NCBI GenBank assembly: GCA_964638815.1
Contig: CAZXBB010000142.1
Location: 1 to 10,998 of the forward strand
Direction of reading: 5' to 3'
DNA length: 10,998 nucleotides
DNA from: CAZXBB01 sp964638815
Lineage (GTDB): Bacteria > Planctomycetota > Phycisphaerae > Phycisphaerales > SM1A02
A model generated the notes under the pieces. The model was not told the DNA's origin. It saw only the letters and a program-made list of their open reading frames with translations, and searched no databases. This document shows, in pieces, positions 1 to 5,812 of this stretch. Each line of letters begins with the position of its first letter. Position 1 is the stretch's first letter. The translations under genes were made by a program, and so were the position numbers.

Positions 1-1176
1 GCGCGCGGGATCGAGCGCGCAGCGCACTTCGCGAGCGAGCGGCCCGTCGCCGCCGGGCGGCCCGGTCACGCGCTCGAGGACCGCGACCACGTGCGCGTCG
101 CGCAGCGCCGCGGCGAGCGCGACGCGGGGGAACGGTCGCAGGTGGCGCACGCCGGCGACGCCGACGCGGGTCTTCTCGACGCGACGCATCCACGACGCGA
201 CCGCGATCGCCGTCTCGACCGCGGCCCCCTGCGCGACGAGCACGATCCTCGCGTCGTCCGTCCCATCACGACGCAGCCCGTCGAGATCGCGGCCCGTCCG
301 CGCCCGAAACTCCTCCACCGCCCTCCCGAGCTCTCCTTCGAGCAAGGCGTCGAAGTACACGGCGCCGGCGGCGGCCCCGAGCCCCCAGCGCTCCGGCCCC
401 TGGTATGAGCCGCGCAGCACGGGCCGCTCGACATCGAAGCCCCGCGGCACCCGGCGTCGCGTCGCGCCGTACAGGATCTTCTGAACGTCGTCGGCCGGCT
501 CGACCGGCGCGGCCGGATCGCCGACGAAATCGGCAAGGAGCGCCGCGTCGGGCAGGTGGACGTCCTGCGCGGCGAGCGCCGTCTGCTCGCCGTCCATCGC
601 GACGATGCCGGGGACGAGCGAGCGCTCGGTGACGCGCCGCGCGATGAGCGCGAGATCGACCGCCTCCTGGACGTTCGTCGCGGTCAGCACGAACCATCCG
701 CGGTCGGCCGCGGCGTGCAGCGCCTCGTGCCCGCTGCCGATCGCCTGGGCGTGACCGGCCGCGGCCCGCGCCGCGACGTGCACGACGAGCGGCACGTGGA
801 GACCGGCGGCCTGCGCGAGGATGTCCTGCGCGGCGAGACAGTCCGGGCCGGACAGAAAGGTCGTCGCACGGTCTCCCGCCGCGGCGAGCCCGACAGCCGC
901 GGCGAGCGCCCCGCGCGGGCTACCCGTCTCGACGCTCGCGAGGGCACGGCCGAAACGGTTGAGCGCGGCGTGCGCGCACCGCCTGCGCCAGAGCCGCGCG
1001 CCCGTCGAGGCGGGCCAGCTCGCGCCGAGCGTCGCCCCGTCCGCGATCGACGCCTCGACGAACGCGACGGCGGAGAGCCCGTCCATGACGACCGGGCCCG
1101 GCTCGGCCCGCGACGATGTCGGGGCGAGGAGCAGCCGGCGCAGGGCCCGAAGCGAGCTGGCGGCGAAGGTGGTCAC
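1..1176 (-). CDS. PFOR (NifJ) alpha-half homologue with altered active-site motif; 3' end beyond window (392 codons seen)
   Basis: The reading frame is open from the rnfB stop to base 1 and continues off the left edge. The 392 residues cover PFOR domains I and II. Diagnostic stretches are VVMDGLSAVAFVEA (about 30-43), ATTFLSGPDCLA, VVHVAARAAAGHAQ, WFVLTATNVQEAVDLALIA (the NVQE motif of PFOR), VLVAQGAAVETA, VGVAGVRHLRPFP and VAVLERVTGPPGGDGPL. Where active PFORs have YPITPSS this protein has GASWPASTG. A Glu (SVETG) and an Arg (HVAAR) that seem to match TPP- and substrate-contacting residues are kept. The GTG at 1176 has GAGGA (1187-1191) ten bases upstream; an internal ATG at 1086 has no SD. 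It is in the same frame as rnfB, with only one TGA and 16 codons between. A PFOR-fold protein is secure; normal pyruvate oxidation is doubtful. Confidence 0.82.
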   Translation of the reverse strand, partial: MTTFAASSLRALRRLLLAPTSSRAEPGPVVMDGLSAVAFVEASIADGATLGASWPASTGARLWRRRCAHAALNRFGRALASVETGSPRGALAAAVGLAAAGDRATTFLSGPDCLAAQDILAQAAGLHVPLVVHVAARAAAGHAQAIGSGHEALHAAADRGWFVLTATNVQEAVDLALIARRVTERSLVPGIVAMDGEQTALAAQDVHLPDAALLADFVGDPAAPVEPADDVQKILYGATRRRVPRGFDVERPVLRGSYQGPERWGLGAAAGAVYFDALLEGELGRAVEEFRARTGRDLDGLRRDGTDDARIVLVAQGAAVETAIAVASWMRRVEKTRVGVAGVRHLRPFPRVALAAALRDAHVVAVLERVTGPPGGDGPLAREVRCALDPAR

Positions 1177-1186
1177 GCGGTGTCGG

Positions 1187-1191
1187 TCCTC
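1187..1191 (-). promoter_or_regulatory. Ribosome binding site of the PFOR alpha-like gene (supports GTG 1176)
   Basis: GAGGA on the minus strand, ten bases before the GTG at 1176, a slightly long spacing. It lies inside an 8-codon ORF (ATG at 1199, TGA at 1175-1173) whose stop overlaps the GTG as GTGA. Confidence 0.45.
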
Positions 1192-1224
1192 AGGTTCATG
1201 CTCGTTTCGTTCCCGATTCCGTTG

Positions 1225-2076
1225 TCAATCCAGCGCTGCCGCGCCGGCGGCCGAGCACGTCAGCTCCGCGAACTGTCCGCCCTCGATCCAGACGATCGCC
1301 CCTGTCGGGCACCGGCGCGTGGCCTCGGGAGACGCGGGTCCGCCCGCGGCGTAATCGACGATGGGCAGGTTCCCTTCCATGCGCACGAGACCCGGGGCGG
1401 CGTCCTGCGCGCACCGCCCGCACGCGTCGCACGCGACGCGGCACATCGCCCGCGCCTCGTCGCCCTCCAGCGGCGCCTTGCACTGGACGACCAGGGCGTG
1501 CGTGATCGGCAGCAGCTCGAAGAGGTCGCGCGGGCACGCCTCGACGCAGTCGTTGCACGCCGTGCAGCGCTCCGGATCGACGACCGGCAGGCGTTCCCCG
1601 TTCATGCGGATCGCGTCGAAGGTGCAGGCGACCATGCAGTCGTCGAGACCGAGGCATCCCCAGGAGCAGCCCTTGCCCCCGCCGCCGACGAGGTGCGCCG
1701 CGCGGCAGCTCGAGTACCCCTCGTACTCGGCGATCTGCCGCGCCGACCCGAGCCCGCCCGCGCAGTGGAGACGCGCGACGACCTTCTCCCGCCGCCCCGG
1801 ATCGACGCCGAGGAACGCCGCGATCGCCTCGACGTCGCCGTCCGCCGCCACCGTGCAGCCGCGCGGCGTCTGCCCGCCCGCGAGCAGGCGCTCGGCGAAC
1901 GCGCGGCATCCGGCCTCGCCGCACGCGCCGCAGTTCGAGCCCGGCAGCATGTCCACGAGCACCTCGAGACGCGGATCCTCCTCGACGTGAAAGACACGGT
2001 GCGCGATCGCCAGCCCGAGGCCGAAGAAGACCCCGAGCCCGGTCATGATCGCGGTCGCCATCAGCACCGTGCCCAT
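1225..2076 (-). CDS. rnfB: RnfB-like membrane-anchored polyferredoxin, 283 aa
   Basis: Homologue of RnfB, the ferredoxin-accepting iron-sulfur subunit of the Rnf ion-pumping complex. Residues about 4-27 form one hydrophobic helix that should anchor it in the inner membrane. The N-terminal cluster motif is C49-x2-C52-x4-C57-x16-C74. Further on come C124, GGGGKGCSWGCLGLDDC (C137, C141, C147) with C151, then a clear ferredoxin motif C171-x2-C174-x2-C177-x3-C181-P, then C212, C216, C219, C222 and a final C256-P. The stretch after about residue 100 follows long clostridial/Bacteroidetes-type RnfB. The last cluster is odd: where those proteins carry another CxxCxxC, this one has DYAAGGPASPEATRR before the CPTGAI. 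The SD GAGGTG (2081-2086) overlaps the end of the upstream gene. No RnfA, C, D, E or G lies in the window, so its partner may be the flanking OFOR-like proteins. Confidence 0.85.
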   Translation of the reverse strand: MGTVLMATAIMTGLGVFFGLGLAIAHRVFHVEEDPRLEVLVDMLPGSNCGACGEAGCRAFAERLLAGGQTPRGCTVAADGDVEAIAAFLGVDPGRREKVVARLHCAGGLGSARQIAEYEGYSSCRAAHLVGGGGKGCSWGCLGLDDCMVACTFDAIRMNGERLPVVDPERCTACNDCVEACPRDLFELLPITHALVVQCKAPLEGDEARAMCRVACDACGRCAQDAAPGLVRMEGNLPIVDYAAGGPASPEATRRCPTGAIVWIEGGQFAELTCSAAGAAALD

Positions 2077-2080
2077 GCCT

Positions 2081-2086
2081 CACCTC
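2081..2086 (-). promoter_or_regulatory. Ribosome binding site of rnfB
   Basis: GAGGTG on the minus strand overlaps the TGA of the 860-aa gene and sits about five to six bases before the rnfB ATG. This indicates tight coupling of the two genes. Confidence 0.65.
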
Positions 2087-4667
2087 AGAGATTGAACGGT
2101 TTCGCGCGATCGACGAGCGCGTCGAGCCCGGGCTCGTCGGCGTTCAGCGGCCGCCCGGGGTGGATGCACCGCGCCGGGCACTTTTCCGCCGCCTGCACGA
2201 GCTGCGCGTACGTGCCGGCGGTCGGATCGCCGATGGTCGCCTGCTTGTTCGCGTTGTAGACGAAGAGCCGCGGGTTGACGTCGATGCAGTCGTTGCAGCT
2301 CGTGCAGAGGACGGAGTCGACCCAGGGTTCTTCGGCCCCGGCTTCGTCGTCAGGCTCCGGCGCGGCCTCCCCCGCGGACGGCGCGGTCGCGTCCGCCGGC
2401 GGCGCTTCGGGCGGCGGGGACTGCGCGGTCTTCACCGAGGCCGGCGGCAGCGGCGCGGCCGCCAGCATGAACGACCCGGCAGCGCCCACGTCGATCCCGA
2501 GCAGCGACTCCGAGAGACGACGCAGCGCCGTCCTCGCTTCCTCCTCGCGCACCCGGGCGATCTCCGCGTCGTGGGTCGCTTCGAGCCGCGCCCGTTCCCG
2601 TGCGAACGCTTCCTCGAGCCGCGCCCGCTCTCGCTCGACCGCCTCGCGCACGTGCTCGTTGCGGATTCCGGCCAGCTCCTGGAGCGTGCGCCAGTAGTCG
2701 AGCCGGTCCCGGCATGCGCGCAGCAGCGCCGCGTCCACCACGAGCCGCTGCGCCCGCCCCTCCCGGTCCGCCGCCCAGACGAAGGGCACGCGGTGCGACG
2801 GCGTCCCGGGCGGCTCGGCGAGATGATCCGCGAGCGGCGCGAGCTCGTTCTCGGGCGCCGCCCCGGGGACGACGCGAAAGTGCCTGCGATAGCGTGGCTC
2901 GAGCAGCATGAAGTCGGCGAACGTGAACGCCGCCGCGATCGATGCCGCGTCCTTGCCGTCCTCGTCCCCGAAGCCCAGCTCGTAGACCGGCCAATCCGCC
3001 TCGGGCTGCGGGTTGCCGGCGAGATCCAGGCGGCGGGCCCACGTCGCGCCGGCCTCGGGGTCGTAGTGGATGAACGGGTGCGCGCGCCCGCCGAGCGCCG
3101 CGCCCGCGTGCATCCACGCGCCGAGGCGGGCCGGGTCTCCGTCAGCGCCGAGCCCGCTCGTCACGACGTGCAGCGATCCGGTCGCCGCGTCGAGACTGCG
3201 CCGGAAGCCCGCCGCGAGGTGGTCCGGCCGCGCGGCGGACGACTGGTGCACCAGCACCTCGCGGTGACTGATGCCCAGGTAGGCCAGCTCGAAGCGATAG
3301 CCCGAGATCGGATCGTCGGCGCCCGCGGCGGGGTTCGTCGCCGGCTGGACGCGCACGAGCACCTCGACCGGCCGGCCGGACCGGAGCAGACGCGAGCACT
3401 CGAGCATGCCGGCGCCCGCGAGGTGCGGGGCCGACTCGATCGCGACGACGGGCGGCAGCGCGAGCAGCTCCTGCCGGCCGAACCCGTGCCAGTCGAACGC
3501 CGCGCGCAGGCGTCGATGCCGGTCTGGATCGTACGTGCCCGCGGCCAGAAGACGCGCCGTGCGCAGCGCCGCGAACAGCTCCGCGTACGCCGCGGCCTGC
3601 CTGTCGAAGACTTCCGCCGCGACGCGGCACACGTCGTCGCGCCCGACGCACTGCCGGTTGATGTCCGTGTCCGCGTCCGTGTCTGTGTCCGCGTCCGCGT
3701 CCGTGTCCGCGCCCGCCGCGCCGTCCGGAGCGACCACCGTCATGACGGGCGCGACTCCGGCGGCGAGGAAGCCGTCGAGGATCACGACGTCGTGCCCGAC
3801 GATGTCGCGGAGGCCGGCGTCCGTCGCGGTCGCGGCCTGCTTCGGCTCGAGCATGCGCGCGAGCGCATCGGTGTCGAGGCGGGCGGCCCCGGTCGCGCCG
3901 ATCGCGTCGCGGAGCGTGTCGGACGCCGTCGCCGAAGCCTCCTTCGATCGCGCGAGCCGGAGGTACTCCCGCAGCGTCGCCCGCGCGCGGCGCACCTCGT
4001 CGAGCAGCGCCGTCCGCCGGGCGTGGCCCGCCTCCCGCGCGACCGCGACGAGCAGGTGCAGCGTCGCGTCCTCGCCGAGGGGGAGCAGTCGCCCGCCCGG
4101 CGGCAGCGACGCCACCAGGCGCTCGAGATCCGCGCGCAACGCGTCCGTGCTCACCGGCTTGAGACCGAGCGCCGCGACCATCGCCTCCCCCGCCGCCGCG
4201 AGGGTCGGCGCCGCTGCGACCGGCGGCCCGCCGTCCGCGAGCGCCACCCGGACGCCTCGCTCGAGCCGCGCGACGTTGTCCTTCAGGATCTGCGCCTCGC
4301 CCGCGCCCGGCGCGATGAGCCCGATCTGCCGGGCCAGGAGATCGGCGAGCGGGAGGAGCGACCGGTCCGCGCCCTCCGCCCCCGAGCCGGTGAGGAAGAG
4401 CGGGTAGTCGATCCGCACGCGCTCGGGGTCGCGGAACGGGTGGAGGAGCGCGGGAAGCACGTCGTCGTCGGGCGGCGCGAGGTTCTCCGCGCCGGCGTGG
4501 TCGCCGGCATGGAACGACCGCAGCGCGCGCAGGCAGGCCCGTGTCTCGGCGCCGGTCGGCGGCGGTGCCGGTGACGCCGGTCGCCGCAGCCGCCCGTCGT
4601 CGGTCGGTATGCCGGCCAGCGGAAGAGCCTCGATTCCCTCGGTCACGGGTTGCATGCTAACCGGCAT
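2085..4667 (-). CDS. Degenerate PFOR beta-like protein with coiled coil and C-terminal [4Fe-4S] ferredoxin domain, 860 aa
   Basis: No function is established. The N-terminal part (about 1-320) is Ala/Arg-rich and I cannot place it. A DT/DA acidic repeat (about 321-335) follows. Residues about 400-600 resemble the C-terminal TPP domain of PFOR: SHREVLVHQSSAARPDHL at 467-484, a FIHYDP segment at 532-537, and FMLLEPRYRRHF at 586-597. Where an OFOR has GDGD and NN-IYG there is ESAPHLAGAG (411-420) and QPATNPAAG, and no CPGC is present, so TPP and cluster binding look lost. Residues about 652-724 form a charged coiled coil. A Pro/Ala linker (737-780) leads to a ferredoxin domain with C788, C791, C794 and C830-P. 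The start is ATG 4667 or ATG 4655; neither has an SD, and 4655 follows the stop of a short upstream ORF by one base. The stop is eight bases before rnfB. I infer an electron-transfer subunit. Confidence 0.75.
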   Translation of the reverse strand: MPVSMQPVTEGIEALPLAGIPTDDGRLRRPASPAPPPTGAETRACLRALRSFHAGDHAGAENLAPPDDDVLPALLHPFRDPERVRIDYPLFLTGSGAEGADRSLLPLADLLARQIGLIAPGAGEAQILKDNVARLERGVRVALADGGPPVAAAPTLAAAGEAMVAALGLKPVSTDALRADLERLVASLPPGGRLLPLGEDATLHLLVAVAREAGHARRTALLDEVRRARATLREYLRLARSKEASATASDTLRDAIGATGAARLDTDALARMLEPKQAATATDAGLRDIVGHDVVILDGFLAAGVAPVMTVVAPDGAAGADTDADADTDTDADTDINRQCVGRDDVCRVAAEVFDRQAAAYAELFAALRTARLLAAGTYDPDRHRRLRAAFDWHGFGRQELLALPPVVAIESAPHLAGAGMLECSRLLRSGRPVEVLVRVQPATNPAAGADDPISGYRFELAYLGISHREVLVHQSSAARPDHLAAGFRRSLDAATGSLHVVTSGLGADGDPARLGAWMHAGAALGGRAHPFIHYDPEAGATWARRLDLAGNPQPEADWPVYELGFGDEDGKDAASIAAAFTFADFMLLEPRYRRHFRVVPGAAPENELAPLADHLAEPPGTPSHRVPFVWAADREGRAQRLVVDAALLRACRDRLDYWRTLQELAGIRNEHVREAVERERARLEEAFARERARLEATHDAEIARVREEEARTALRRLSESLLGIDVGAAGSFMLAAAPLPPASVKTAQSPPPEAPPADATAPSAGEAAPEPDDEAGAEEPWVDSVLCTSCNDCIDVNPRLFVYNANKQATIGDPTAGTYAQLVQAAEKCPARCIHPGRPLNADEPGLDALVDRAKPFNL
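3663..3710. repeat. Hexanucleotide tandem repeat in the 860-aa gene (8 units)
   Basis: Eight head-to-tail copies of GTCCGY, one with a C-to-T change (GTCTGT). They encode the alternating Asp-Thr/Asp-Ala linker at about residues 321-335. Copy-number changes would keep the frame. Confidence 0.9.
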
Positions 4668-4743
4668 GGTGCGTGAACCGGGTCGTCCGGCGGGCGATTT
4701 GCGCCGGTTGCACGGCGCCCGGTTCCGATGTGAAGGCAGTCAT
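4657..4743 (-). CDS. Possible 28-aa leader ORF upstream of the 860-aa gene
   Basis: A 28-codon ORF (starts MTAFTSEPG, ends RFTHHAG) with GGAG at 4751-4754, seven bases before its ATG. This is the only well-placed SD in the gap. It ends in TAG at 4659-4657, one base before the in-frame ATG at 4655 (Met5) of the 860-aa protein, which itself has no SD. This arrangement would suit translational coupling or a leader peptide. The peptide matches nothing I recognise, and a 28-codon ORF can arise by chance in GC-rich DNA. Confidence 0.35.
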   Translation of the reverse strand: MTAFTSEPGAVQPAQIARRTTRFTHHAG

Positions 4744-4760
4744 GTGCAGTCTCCGAGGCC

Positions 4761-4766
4761 TGTCAA
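4761..4766 (-). promoter_or_regulatory. TTGACA, possible -35 element upstream of the 860-aa gene
   Basis: A perfect TTGACA on the minus strand, directly after the short direct repeats. No good -10 follows: 16-18 bases downstream are CATGAC/ATGACT-type hexamers with at most three matches. If used, transcription would begin inside the 28-aa ORF, so this site and that ORF exclude each other. Confidence 0.25.
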
Positions 4767-4771
4767 GTGCC

Positions 4772-4799
4772 GGCGCTGGTTCCCTGGCGCTGGTTTCCC
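4772..4799. repeat. Direct repeat, two 13-14 bp units
   Basis: GGCGCTGGTTCCC (4772-4784) and GGCGCTGGTTTCCC (4786-4799), one base apart. They lie just upstream of the TTGACA on the minus strand. They could be an operator or a slippage product. Confidence 0.75.
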
Positions 4800-4832
4800 G
4801 ACGATGATCCCCCGACGATGATCCCCCGACGA
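4797..4832. repeat. 14-bp tandem repeat, two full units and a part unit
   Basis: CCCGACGATGATCC occurs at 4797-4810 and 4811-4824, with the first eight bases repeated at 4825-4832. It is adjacent to the preceding repeat. A third duplication, GCGGGCGCT, occurs at 4842-4850 and 4852-4860. Confidence 0.85.
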
Positions 4833-4858
4833 CATGCTGACGCGGGCGCTTGCGGGCG

Positions 4859-5812
4859 CTAGATGGCGAAGCGATCGAGCTCTCCTTCGAGCGCTTCGAC
4901 CTTCTCCTCGACGCCCATCCCGAGCCCTTTCTGGCAGAAGGTGTCGTAAAGGGGGCGGTGGGGGTTCCGGTACAGCAGACCGATCGGGATGACGTCCTCC
5001 CGCCGGGCGACGGCGAGGGCGGCGCCGAGGTCGGACGGATCGTGCTCCGCCTGGTTGGTGAAGATGCGATCGACGGCGGGGTCCACGCCGACGCCCTCAT
5101 CGTGCTTCAACAGCAGGACGAGGGAGGGGTCGCGCTGCGCCTCCTCGAAGACACCCGCCGTGTACTGCGGGCAGCGCTGGGCGATGTGCACGAAGCTCGT
5201 ACCCTTGTGGTGGTACGCGGCGCGCAGGGTCGCGAGGACGTGGGGCGGATTCCAGTCAACGGTCTTCGCGACGAAGGAAACGTTCGTGAACCCCAGCGTC
5301 GCCTCGGACGGGTTGAGCGGGGGAAGCCACGCGCCGCGGGGGTGCGTGTTCGTGCGGAACCCCTGGCGCGTCGTCGGCGACGTCTGCTTCTTCGTCAGGC
5401 CGTAGATGTTGTTGTCGAACAGCATCACGACCATGTCCATGTTGTACCGGATCGCGTGGATCCAGTGCCCGGCGCCGATCGAGCAGCAGTCGCCGTCGCC
5501 CGTCGCCACCCACACCGTCAGGTCGGGACGCCGCGCCTTCACGCCGCACGCCACGGGCAGGGCGCGGCCGTGCAGGCCGTGGAAACCGTACGTGCGCATG
5601 TAGTGCGGGAAGCGGCTCGAGCATCCGATGCCCGACACGCACACCGTCTTCTCGGGAAGGAGCTGCTCGTCGCGGCAGATGCGCTGCACCGCGGAGAGCA
5701 CGCCGTGGTCGCCGCACCCCGGACACCACCGGGCGACGCCGCCTTCGTAGTCCTCGAGCGTGAAGTAGCGCGGCAGGACGTCGAGCGACCAGTCGTTCTT
5801 CAGTCCGAGCAT
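4859..5812 (-). CDS. 2-oxoacid:ferredoxin oxidoreductase, beta subunit, second copy, 317 aa
   Basis: TPP/[4Fe-4S] catalytic subunit of the second OFOR. Ligands are C30 and C33 (WCPGCGDH), C64 (SGIGCSSRFPHYM) and C214 (AQRCPQYT). The TPP/Mg motif is GDGD at 105-108, in a form with CCSIGAGHW after it, and NNIYGLTKKQTSPT at 134 onwards. It differs from the first KorB in the substrate-side loop (TTRQGFRTNTHPRG instead of the SEFGKK type), which suggests different specificity. The ATG at 5812 has GGGAG (5820-5824) seven bases upstream, inside the end of the alpha gene. It is 317 residues long, slightly shorter than KorB1. The frame is open upstream to 6829, but that part is the shadow of the alpha gene. 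Function as an OFOR beta subunit is secure; the substrate is not. Confidence 0.9.
   Translation of the reverse strand: MLGLKNDWSLDVLPRYFTLEDYEGGVARWCPGCGDHGVLSAVQRICRDEQLLPEKTVCVSGIGCSSRFPHYMRTYGFHGLHGRALPVACGVKARRPDLTVWVATGDGDCCSIGAGHWIHAIRYNMDMVVMLFDNNIYGLTKKQTSPTTRQGFRTNTHPRGAWLPPLNPSEATLGFTNVSFVAKTVDWNPPHVLATLRAAYHHKGTSFVHIAQRCPQYTAGVFEEAQRDPSLVLLLKHDEGVGVDPAVDRIFTNQAEHDPSDLGAALAVARREDVIPIGLLYRNPHRPLYDTFCQKGLGMGVEEKVEALEGELDRFAI

Larger units (their letters stand above)
4668..4858 (-). other. Intergenic control region before the 860-aa gene
   Basis: The gap is 191 bases. It contains the tandem repeats, the TTGACA hexamer and the 28-aa ORF listed separately. I see no clear terminator for the upstream OFOR pair, so read-through from it is possible. 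Confidence 0.5.

Noticed and set aside
1173..1199. 8-codon ORF (ATG at 1199) as a leader peptide
   Set aside because: It has no SD of its own and is very short. The GAGGA inside it is better explained as the SD for GTG 1176.
556..2259. 567-aa open frame on the plus strand
   Set aside because: It is Arg/Asp/Ala-rich with no recognisable motif and lies opposite the PFOR-like gene and rnfB. It is a typical antisense shadow in GC-rich DNA.
2160..4574. 804-aa open frame on the plus strand
   Set aside because: It is exactly antisense to the 860-aa gene, highly Arg-rich and without domains. The minus strand has the ferredoxin motif and coiled coil.
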